Origin: Trichosphaerium sp. ATCC 40318
Taxonomy: Eukaryota; Discosea; Flabellinia; Trichosidae
Length of the DNA: 64,000 nucleotides
Assembly (NCBI GenBank): GCA_038496445.1
Contig: JALMLS010000100.1
Location: forward strand, 124,001 to 188,000
Reading direction: 5' to 3'
Made by a program: the position numbers and the translations under genes
Shown here: positions 55,022-64,000 of the stretch, piece by piece
How the letters are laid out: each line of letters begins with the position of its first letter
Position numbering within the stretch: the stretch's first letter is position 1
The notes under the pieces: generated by a model
Database searches by the model: none
The model's input: the letters and a program-made list of their open reading frames with translations, nothing else
Told to the model about the DNA's origin: nothing

Positions 55022-55981
55022 TCAAGTACTTTGTGCATTGATCCACGTTATACCTAAAGATTCAACAGCTTTCTTTGTTATCTTGTTCATATGCCTGTTC
55101 ATATTCTTTATTGAAATAGACTTGAGAGACTTCAGGTGTTTCAAACATGCGTTTGTAAGCTCGGGACACTCTAGAAGCTCAAGGTGTTCAAGGTTTACCA
55201 AGTGCTTCAAACGTGAGTCTGTAATGTTAGATTGACCCAAAAAAAGATGTTTGACATTCATCAATGCTTTGATACCATCGTCTGTTATTGAGGCATCAAT
55301 AATTTGTACTGTGTGTATATTTCCAAGATGTTTGAACCATTCTTGTGGTGGATCGCTGAGTGCGATTGAGTGCACACCTTTAAGTGCTTTTATTCCCTCG
55401 ATAGTAATGTCATCACAGAACATGATATCAATAGTGTGTACTCCACTTAGTGCCTTTAAAGAAACGTCCGTTATACACGTGAATGACAAGTCAATGCAAT
55501 GAATACTATGCTTTCCTCCTTGTGCTAAGATAAGGATGTCCTCGTCTGTAACCGGTGCGCTGTCTAGTTCAATGGTATGAACGCCTGCTAGGCACTGCAT
55601 ATGAAATCCTGTAAGTGAAGGGAAAATGGCGATTCGAGTGTTCTTCAGCAAAGGATTGCCTTTTAGAGCACAGCAGTCTGGTTCAGCTGTTTGAGAGAGA
55701 TGAAAAGTAAAGTCTGAAGGATGCTTCAAAAGTATACTAATAAAGCCAATGTTGTTACGAATGATATCGTTAAAAAGATGACAGGTAGTACAAGCTCCAA
55801 TACGTTGTTTTTTGTTTAAATAACGAAGAATTTGCGTCAACATCTCTGGTGGCAGCTCTTGAACCTGTGTTATACGCGATATTGGTATTAGGTCTTTTTT
55901 GTTTAAACTCATGACTGGCACGTGTTTGTATTTTTTTTTTTTACCTGAAAAATCATGCGAAATTTCGCCTTTGCTTAACAT
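55022..55981 (-). CDS. LRR F-box-like protein (diverged third member)
   Basis: 319 residues in one frame from MLSKGEISHDFSG. VQELPPEMLTQILRYLNKKQ then RIGACTTCHLFNDII is an F-box-like motif. The LRRs are related to those of the genes at 10381 and 30721 but more diverged (VTDEDILILAQGGKHSIHCI, ALKGVHSIALSDPP, ITDDGIKALMNVKHLFLGQS, LEHLELLECPELTNACLKHL). The 105-residue N-terminal domain of the other two is absent. A 30-nt GTAAA...CCAG segment near the start could be spliced in frame or retained. Probably an SCF substrate adaptor by analogy. Confidence 0.75.
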   Translation of the reverse strand: MLSKGEISHDFSGKKKKYKHVPVMSLNKKDLIPISRITQVQELPPEMLTQILRYLNKKQRIGACTTCHLFNDIIRNNIGFISILLKHPSDFTFHLSQTAEPDCCALKGNPLLKNTRIAIFPSLTGFHMQCLAGVHTIELDSAPVTDEDILILAQGGKHSIHCIDLSFTCITDVSLKALSGVHTIDIMFCDDITIEGIKALKGVHSIALSDPPQEWFKHLGNIHTVQIIDASITDDGIKALMNVKHLFLGQSNITDSRLKHLVNLEHLELLECPELTNACLKHLKSLKSISIKNMNRHMNKITKKAVESLGITWINAQST

Positions 55982-56471
55982 TAGCTATCAATCAAAAGCT
56001 ACACCAGCGTAGATTTCACTCAAACGGCTATTGTATCTATTAGGTAATAAATATTAACACTCCAACAATGAATTTCCGAGGCGTTTCCGATGAGCGAGGC
56101 CATTCATACCCAGAGGTGCACTAACAACTGCTGTATTTAATTCGTTTGGGGCTATATCCCTAGTTAGCGCTGCTACGCTTATGATTTGTTAAAACAACAG
56201 CAACTTCATGTTTAACGTCAAATACAATAGTTTACGGAGTTAACTTAACGGAGAATTTTGCTTTGTGTAACGTAACTTTTTGAGATGTTTTGTCCTTTCG
56301 GAGATGTTCTCAATTTGACAACCTATGTTGATGAAGTAGAGTACAGATTCCCTGCGTACCGTGTTGGGTGAGGCAGAAAACCATTTCCATAGACTAGAAG
56401 ACATGTCATTGGATTTGTACAAAAGGCTTTTTATTTTTTTTGAACACGTAGTTTTTTTTCTTTTATATGCT
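55982..56471. other. Intergenic stretch, no gene recognised
   Basis: It contains the promoter side of the LRR gene and the 3' side of the mannosidase gene. A minus-strand frame of about 90 codons overlaps the mannosidase end but has no domain and looks fortuitous. Confidence 0.45.
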
Positions 56472-59400
56472 CTATGCTTCTTTGTGTCTATTGAACCCAC
56501 TCTCCACATCAAAATTTGGTAACCAACTTTTTTTGTTCAATCGTTGGTTATTATACCAATAAATAAACAAAGAAAGAGCAACGAACCCAAATAAAGCCAA
56601 ATAAAGACCAAAACCTCTTTGTTTTTTTTCTTTTGTTGTATCTGTTTTCTCATCTCCTGTTGTTGCATCATGTGCATGACCTGTATGTATCTTTTGCTTG
56701 TTATTATTCTGAGGTTTTTTACTGCCTGTGTTCATTGGTTTGAGTTTGTTGGCTTGGGTGTTGTGATGTATAACTTGGCTTATATGAGGATCTTCATGCT
56801 GAGCACCTTTGCTATCATCTTTACTTGTTGAATCTTCTGATTTCTTCTTTCTTTCAGAAATATCACGACTGATGACGTCGCCTGCATCAATATCACCAAT
56901 TTTTAAAGGTTTGAATGATTTATCAATTGATGACTGTTGGAAAGAGAAAAGAAGTTAATAACAACAAAATGTATTGGGAAAAAAATTGCGACGTTGCTTT
57001 TTTTTGATTGACGAGGTGATAATGATTGTCGTACCGAAGAAAATGTAAACATGTACGCATGTATTTCAAGAGGTGATATAGATGCTACAAAAGGATCTGA
57101 AAACGCTAAAGCTTTTCTTCCTGTATTCTAGAACAAAACACAATCAAAAATGTGCAACCCAAGAAAAAAAGAAGAAAGTTCGTCATACTCGTTTGGCAAG
57201 TTCTTCAACTCTTTCCTTCTCATCTAAGGCATCTTGTGATAAGAACACGCCCTGCTCATCTATTAAAAAAGTATTTTAGTAAACAATAATTCGTAACACG
57301 TGATGTCAACAGTAAAACACGTTACCTGTATTTTGAGAGTCTAAAATATCATTGACACCTTTAACATTAGAAAAATCAACTTGTCCAGTGCTTGACCATT
57401 GTGCACTTCTCTGTAGATTGTAATCTATGGCATTTATAAGACGACTAATATACTGATATTCAGGGTTTGTACCTTGGTTTAATGAAACAGCAGAACGTTT
57501 AATGTTATGTGGCGTAAACCCAACGAATAATGACGCCAAGTCCATTACTATTGGTTTTTTTGAGCTATATTGTTCGTTCAAGTTTAACATTCTAACTACT
57601 ACATCATCTGATGTGCCATCACGTGCTTTAAGCGTGATAATATGCAAGTTATCAGGAACAGTTGCTTAAAAAAAACGTCAAAAAGAGAGTCGTAAAAACA
57701 AGGTGAACAAGTTGGTGCCACCTCTTCGCACCTTTCAATGGTGAATAAGTCTTTTTGTGAACGTCATTCCAGTTCTTTTGGGCATGCGACCATACCATTT
57801 CTAGTGGGTGATTTTGAAGAACAGATAACTTCTTACGAAGTTTTTCAGTCTTTGATGCAAGCTCATACATGAGCCAATGAGAAGTAAATATCTTTGAATC
57901 ATCATTATTACCCTCACCAAGTCCTAACACAACGTTACTTCCTTTTTTAACGTTGAAGATATTTCTCTGTACCTCTACCATCATCATGAGGTAGATTACG
58001 ATGTAACATAGTTTCAATATGTCCATTATGAAGACTTGAAGTACCATGAGCATATCTTGTTAACAACTAAAATAGAAGAGTTAGCAAAAAGTTTTTTTTA
58101 ATGATCTTGTTGTGGTGTACCGTGAATTGTCCATTAGAGCGTTTAGTATCTCTAATAAACGCTGATGTAACTGTAGGATAGTAATTTTGTTCAGCTGGAC
58201 CACCGTTAAACTTTCTAGGGACTATTTGAAGACCATCATCAGTCCAAAATGTCTTATCTGTATTCAAGTTCGTGTTGTATCTCGTTATAATCTCTTGTCC
58301 TGACTGAGCGCCCAAAGCGGACTCTTGAACAATTATTTTATCCATATCACCTGCTATTTTTGAATACAAACGAACAGTAGTTGAGAAATCTTTAACATAA
58401 ATCTACTCAAAGTGTTAGGTGTCTAGCTCTTCTTTTTTCTTATTTTTTTCTTATGTTATGCAAGTTCAAATTCAAAAAGAAACGTACACGAGCTTCTTGG
58501 ACAAGATCACCTGTTAATAGATGAATTTGTATTGGTACGCCTTTATCTAGTGTATCAGGTTCTGGTTTGTTCTTTGTTCTAAATAAGTATGCTCCACTGT
58601 TTTTACTTCTTCTTTGAGTTCCGTAGGCCATCCACTATTTGAACGTGTTACATTGATACTCTTGCGTACCGTAAAGTTGTTTTTTTAAAAAATGCGGTGC
58701 AAGATTATGTACCCTTTGGTTAACGTCCAGTATTTTTTTGATACGTTTGTTCTCAATCTTATCAATACTTCCAAACTCACTTGAAAATATAACTTTGAAT
58801 AGATCATTTTCCATTGCGATTACATTACCACTCATAGGCCAGAATTTTATGCCTTTATCTGTACCAGAATCTGTTACACCTAAAAAACAAATATAAGTAT
58901 GGCATCTCTCAAGACACGTGAAAATCTTTGAATGTGACTTAGCAACGTACGATTATTATACACCTTAAGATCAAAGTCAACAAATGTGCTGGTTTTAGAG
59001 TATTCGAGAAAGTATGTAGATGCTCCCATAGCAGGAACAATCACCAAGCAATGTAGCTCATAATGAGTTTTACTGATACTACCATCTTCGATTATAGGCA
59101 TCAATTGACAAGGCACATCATCGCCATCTCCATTACGAACTCTTCCTTGTTTACTACTAACATAAATTCGAGTGAACTCTTTTCGTTCCCAAGCCAATGA
59201 GTTATGGAATACTAATGCATATCTAGAGCCTTCTTCAAGAGCGTATGTAACTTTAGACTTAAAAAAAGTTTATCAATAGATTACTCAACAGAGGACCAAA
59301 AAAGGAAGGACGAAAACTACTTACAGACTTTAATGTCGGTGCTTCTTTATCAGCAAGAAGCACTGATAATGACTTTGATAGTATGTTTCTAGAACTCTTT

Positions 59401-61162
59401 AAAGCAGTATTGAGCCGTTGTGCATAGTCATTTACAACATACTGCTTAGCAGTCCCTGTAATACCATCGTGATGAAGTACAAGTGCAACATCCTAAATAA
59501 ACATGTTAGCTAGAGTTAGTTTTTTGTTTTAGTGTTTAGTTAGTTCAACACAGATGAGGATAAATGTCGTACACGTCTTGATTGCAACATGTTACTAAAT
59601 TCAAAATCCCACTTGAGCTTATGCGCCAATTCTTTGTTTTTTGTTACAGTTTCTCTTGCAAACAAGTATGCTACTTCAGCAGTTCTGATTACACTATAAA
59701 CAGATCTAGCAGCACGTTTCAATGTAGGGCGAGTTGTATAGTATCCCTAGAAACGTTAATATTGTACAGCAATCTTTTCATTGACGTACTGTCCAGTAGC
59801 TGTCTGCGTTATCAGCATATGGAAAAAAGTCACCACGGTAAAGTGGAAACTTGATTTGTTTTTCATTAAGAGCATTAAAATATCGCTCTGGCGTAGAGTA
59901 TTGGATATCTATATTATAAGTATCTTTGTTTTTGTTTATGTACTCTTAAGAGAAGAAAATTGCTATCAGTAACAATAAGGAGAGCTTTGAAAGAAGATTT
60001 CTTACCTATGATTTTGTCCATGTTTGAAAATTGAAGTTCAGCTCTTTGGAACTTAAAGTCATCACCAAATACAACCATTAAATGGTTAGATGCGTAGTGA
60101 CCTGCTCTGCCCTATTTGAAGTATTTAGCTTAGTATAAAATGATAATTATTATTTACTCACCTTGCAAACTCTGGCATAAGCATCAGCACGATTCTTTAC
60201 ATTAACCTGAGAAATACGTGGATTTCTTGATGCATTCTCTTCCCAATCAAACCCTTTTACTGCTGAATAATGTGTATGCAGTACATGTGTTAATATCTGA
60301 GACTTATTTCCTAGTGTAGGAGATCCTTCCCATACAAATTCCATGTGTTTTGCTTTCTTGAATTTGGCCTGAAAAAAATAAGCAATTTTTGTCAACTTTT
60401 TTTGACAACCTTTGTTTGGAAGTGAATTCTATTTATAACCATCGCATCAAACTTCATCTGAGAGAACACAGTAGGCGATTTTGAAGAATGCCCAAAAGGG
60501 TCTATTTGCCATGCAATACGTGGTCTTACTCCGAATGTTTTAAGCAAGTATTCATGGCCTTCTGTCATCTGTTTGAAAAAAAAAATTACAACCAGAAACG
60601 TCTTACTTTCTTCGTTCTAAAGCCACGTTACCTGATCGAGGTAACTGTCAAAATTAGGATTGGCTTCATCTGGTTGCACCCAGCCACCTTATTGAGTATA
60701 TAAACGACCAATAAATTTACATGTCGAGTGAGCGTACCTTCTACAAATTCAAATTGTTTTCTGTTTATTAGAGTCTTTACGTTCTCTCGTATGTACAATG
60801 GTTGCTTATCAAACCACCGAGAAAAGAAGGATCTGCAAAAAACAATGATTAATTCGTTTGTTACGCTTGTGACGCACATTTCTGCCCATACGAAGGTGCG
60901 TGATGGATTATTGATGAGTTGAGATACAACGTGGTTAAGAATATGATCTACTTTACGCGTAAAGTACTCCTATAGCAACGTTAACGCGTTAGTAATACTT
61001 ATACATCACCTCGAAAGTATTAAGCCAACCAGGATCGCAATGGGAGTGAGGAATAACGTGAACGTGTAGTGTATCCTTTTTATTGTCAGAAAAACCCCAC
61101 TTCGCTTCTACGTTGATCAAACCCGCTAATAAAAATACAACTACAGCTGTAGCCCACTGCAT
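56472..61162 (-). CDS. GH38 alpha-mannosidase with C-terminal membrane anchor
   Basis: Glycan-trimming hydrolase of the secretory or lysosomal pathway. The signal peptide MQWATAVVVFLLAGLINVEA at 61162 runs straight into the family N-terminus HVHVIPHSHCDPGWLNTFEE, whose His and Asp bind zinc. AWQIDPFGHSSKSPTVFSQM carries the catalytic nucleophile Asp. Later segments include RADAYARVCK, ENDLFKVIFSSEFGSIDKI, PAEQNYYPTVTSAFIRD, HRNLPHDDGRGTEK and the C-terminal VVVRMLNLNEQYSSKK, IVMDLASLFVGFTPHNIKR. An extra tail rich in Lys, Asp and Ser precedes one helix, GFGLYLALFGFVALSLFIYW, and a short end HKEA. Golgi mannosidase II is N-terminally anchored, so this is a type I variant closer to lysosomal enzymes. 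At least 15 introns. Confidence 0.9.
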
Positions 61163-61325
61163 GAGTCGTAATTGCGTTTCAACGGCACTGTAGCGCTAAA
61201 AGATAACCCAGGAGCGTTCTACTGAACCAGACTTAATGTTGCGTTTGGTACACAGACTTAAAACCCACGTCACTAGTTGTACCAATCAACTCTCTGTTGC
61301 CTGTTAGATACTACAAGCTGTAAAA

Positions 61326-62100
61326 ATGCAACGGCGAAGTTGGATTTACATAGTGGTAATCGCGCTGATCGTGCTATTGATTATAGACGCGTCACTAGCC
61401 AAGAAGAAGAAGAAAAAGACAAAAAAAAAGAAAAAGAAGCCAGACACCTCAGGTGCGACCAAATTACCTTTCAATCGCTCCCTGCTTAGTATTAATTCAA
61501 GGCAAAACATGCCAAGACGCAACTGACACAACCAAAACATTTCCGTATGAACAAGGGCGCAATTTAGCAGAAATGACAGATCTACAGTGGTCCAAGCGCA
61601 ATTGTTGGGGTAACCCAAGTGTCAAAGGCATTTGGTACAAATTCAAAGGAAATGGAGAACAAATCAAAGTGACAACATGTCACTCGAATACAACCGTAGA
61701 AACAGGTCTTGATGTCTACGGTGGCGATTGCAAGTTCCTAAGATGCATGGGTGTTAGTAGAGGAGACTCTAGCTGCACAGCAGCTCAAGTACGCTCTAAA
61801 ACAACAAATTGCAAAAGCAACCACTAAAACGTGCTTTAAAATTGTAGAATGACAATGGATCTACTGTTCTCGTTGATACAGAAGAAGGAGAAGATTATTA
61901 TGTGTTGGTATATGCCAGTGGGTTCATGGTACGACCTTTAATTTTGACAGTTTTACCAACCAAACAAAAAAAATTAAAGGATTCTAATGACTTTGTAGAT
62001 TGGATTGTATCACTTGGGAATACTACCTGCTGATGGTGATTTTCCATCAAATGCAATAGAAGTACAAACTGACGGCGTTGATTCAAAAATAGAACTGTAG
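61326..62100 (+). CDS. Small secreted protein with poly-Lys segment and prepeptidase-like beta domain
   Basis: Signal peptide MQRRSWIYIVVIALIVLLII then DASLA is followed by a run of 12 Lys broken by one Thr. A GTGCGA...CTTAG intron joins in phase to SVLIQGKTCQDATDTTKTFP. The domain WGNPSVKGIWYKFKGNGEQI, KVTTCHSNTTVETGLDVYGG then DCKFLRC resembles the beta-sandwich of bacterial pre-peptidase C-terminal domains. Two further introns give NDNGSTVLVDTEEGEDYYVL and IGLYHLGILPADGDFPS, ending DGVDSKIEL. Cysteines suggest disulfides. A cationic surface or matrix-binding role is only a guess. It is divergent from the mannosidase gene, 163 bp between starts. Confidence 0.68.
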
Positions 62101-62245
62101 AAATGAGGCAACAAGGTGTTGTTGATCATATAAAAAAATGTAATTTGAGGAAAAACAAGAAAAAAAAAGATTTCGAGTGTGCTGAAAAGTTCATTGTGTT
62201 GTCTCTTATAATCTTTTATTCAATAAAAATAGATGACATAGTAGG

Positions 62246-64000
62246 CTATATGTACGCTTGAAAACTTTGTGAAGGTGGTTTTGCGATTTCATTAGTAAGT
62301 AACTCGCTAGCCATTGTGTATAACTCTTGTAATCCGGGGTCTGTTTCCATTTTTTCAAAACCTACAGTAAAAATATTTCTTAGTATGCAATCTTTCACTC
62401 ATAACAAGACAATGAACGGTAAAACCAAAACAGAAATCCATAATGTGTGCTTTTTGAAAGTAGAAAAAAATAAGAAAAAAGTTTGTGTTCGTACCATAGT
62501 CCTCAAAGGCTTGTATGCACGTTTTGAACAACTCAATCTTTTTTTCGTCTTTTTCAATCTCTGTTTTTAATCTCTTTCTAACTACCACAGCACGATTCGA
62601 TGTGTTTCCATTATTAAGTGTACTCCGTTTGGCCTAGGAATGAAAAAAATGAGAAAACAAAAAAATAACTTTAACTAAACAAAAATCAAATAAAAGATAG
62701 CGAGAGCGTACAGTCTCCTCTACAAATACAAACTCATCAAGTGAAAAATTTTGAATTGAGTCTTCAAACTCAATCTTATATTTATCCATACTCGAACTGA
62801 ACGATATGCACTTGCCAACACGTTTCTAAATAAATCATTACAAAATCACGTCCATCAAAGAAAAAAAGCAATGGGCCTTACATCTGCTCTAATCATTACT
62901 CGCTTGCCAACAAGCTGAGTTTTTTGAACTCTTCTCTTTTTTGTAGCAGGCAGAGCAGCATCAGTTATAGATCTTACAGCTGGCGCTCGTCGTTTTCGTG
63001 GACGTGGAATTACTTCATCAAACTCTTCGTCCTAAGTAACTTAATTTAGATAAAAAAAAATCTACGAGAATACCACAGGTGTGTACTATGTACCTCAGAG
63101 TCACTTGCCTCAACAACGGGTTTCTTTTTTTTGGGTGTCCTCTTTTTTGAAATTTTTAGAATCTTTTTTGTGTGAACTATATCTTTGTCTTCTGGTGTAT
63201 CACAAGAACCTCCTGATAAAGAACAATAGTATTGTTTCTTATCTTCTATAAGATCAATCTGTAACTTTGGTATTTTTCGCCACTGGGTAGAAAGAAAGAA
63301 GCGTTAGCCACACTGAACGGTAGTATAAGTAGTACTTTTCTACATTTCTGACAGTAACCATATGGCGTATCTGGCATGCTGTCTTCGCCTATTCTGGCCC
63401 ACACATTACGAATTTGTCCTGTAGGAAACGTTGCCGCCCAGTAGTGCTTCAGCCTTAAATATAAAAGTAAGAAAAAAGAAGAACACTTCATGACTTTAGA
63501 CTAAAACAACAAAAAAGTGTGACATTTTTTACCAACAATGATGTACCTTGTTGAAAGTTGGTTCTTAAAGTTAAAAAACTCAGAAGTTTGCATAAACCCC
63601 TGTTTTGTATGGTTTGGTTGTAAGAAAGAAACCTCACAAACACCAACAACACCTCTACCACGTGATGATGCTTCTGTCATCATACCAATTTTCCAATTAT
63701 ATCTAATAAGTCTATTACGTGTATAGACAAAGAAACCAAACTGTGATCCTTTTTTTTCTGGATTTGTTATACATCCCATAGTCACCTTGTTTTAACCGTT
63801 ATTTTTTAGCGACTTTAATTATCACACATGTGGTAACACGTGATCGTGATGGGATTGTTTTTATTGTTACCTTTGTCATTTTCTTTCCTCTTGGTGTATA
63901 CGATGTTGTTTGTGTCAAACAAAGTGTACGTGTTAGAATAACAGGTTGAATTAGTTTACCCTATTGATTGTACCCAGTTAATGGTTGCAATGTTAAAAAT
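62246..64000 (-). CDS. MORC-family protein, C-terminal part (S5-like, CW finger, Tudor-like)
   Basis: The N-terminal GHKL ATPase lies beyond the window. Visible exons: VTMGCITNPEKKGSQFGFFV, YTRNRLIRYNWKIG and SSRGRGVVGVCEVSFLQPNH then TKQGF, the MORC transducer (S5-like) region with the NRLI and GRGVVGV...PxHxKQ motifs. RLKHYWAATF follows, then a CW zinc finger with YGYCQKCRK joined across an intron to WRKIPKLQIDLIEDKKQYYC and SLSGGSCDTPED. After a basic nuclear-localisation stretch (KRTPKKKKPVVEASDSE) comes a Tudor/Agenet-like strand set: LVGKRVMIRADKRVGKCISF and YKIEFEDSIQNFSLDEFVFV. It ends KPPSQSFQAYI. MORC proteins compact chromatin and silence mobile DNA; the CW finger reads methylated H3K4. 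Confidence 0.85.

Noticed and set aside
61346-61618. Minus-strand frame with a Phe run opposite the poly-Lys segment
   Set aside because: It is the complement of an A-rich coding tract; the plus strand has the signal peptide and in-phase introns.
1-64000. A giant-virus genome segment, suggested by MORN-variant, F-box and ankyrin genes
   Set aside because: Most genes have many spliceosomal introns with branch points, and there are typical nuclear genes such as Acinus, OTU1 and MORC. This is host nuclear DNA; viral ancestry of single families remains possible.
1-64000. tRNA or rRNA genes
   Set aside because: I saw no rRNA-like sequence or convincing tRNA cloverleaf by eye; a covariance-model scan would be needed to exclude small RNAs.

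Overview
The window is nuclear DNA from a unicellular eukaryote with an AT-rich, compact, intron-dense genome and the standard genetic code. Genes are broken by many short GT-AG introns, often 40-60 nt. Donors are frequently GTACG or GTGCG, and TACTAAC-like branch points lie close to the acceptors. Intergenic gaps are mostly 50-500 bp. The lineage cannot be fixed from sequence alone. The gene set (Acinus, MORC with a CW finger, OSCA/TMEM63 channel, CRT-like transporter, IPT/TIG, GH38 mannosidase, Ngaro-like retroelement) suits a free-living protist, for example an amoebozoan or stramenopile. Product calls rest on motifs read by eye; exon joins marked as exact were checked for phase by hand.

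Layout. 1-7 kb: a truncated secreted IPT/TIG protein, cysteine dioxygenase, a Trp-rich repeat protein, OTU1/YOD1-type deubiquitinase and a WD40 protein. 7-14.3 kb: a cluster of F-box-type genes (one intact F-box gene, a broken duplicate of it, two F-box-like/MORN-variant genes and one LRR gene). 14.6-25.4 kb: three membrane proteins, all on the minus strand: an NHL-repeat/OSCA channel fusion, a sodium/solute symporter and a CRT-like transporter. 26.1-30.7 kb: a nearly intact tyrosine-recombinase retrotransposon of Ngaro type with split direct repeats, ending 28 bp upstream of a second LRR gene (30.7-32.2 kb). 32.3-45.6 kb: a run of minus-strand genes: GPI-anchored beta-helix protein, SIR2-like protein, C45/AAT peptidase, a riboflavin synthase-RibD fusion, Acinus and a G-patch-like protein. 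45.7-54.9 kb, plus strand: a second Trp-rich repeat protein, a GPI-anchored polysaccharide lyase 14-like protein and a long ankyrin protein. 55-64 kb: a third LRR/F-box protein, a GH38 alpha-mannosidase with a C-terminal membrane anchor, a small secreted protein and the C-terminal part of a MORC-type ATPase.

Themes. F-box-like N-termini are coupled to LRR or MORN-variant repeats in a locally duplicating family, which suggests an expanding set of ubiquitin-ligase adaptors. Several genes encode secreted or surface proteins acting on or resembling carbohydrate-binding folds. The most unusual architectures are the NHL-OSCA channel and the riboflavin synthase-RibD fusion; each junction is supported by reading through a splice or within one exon.
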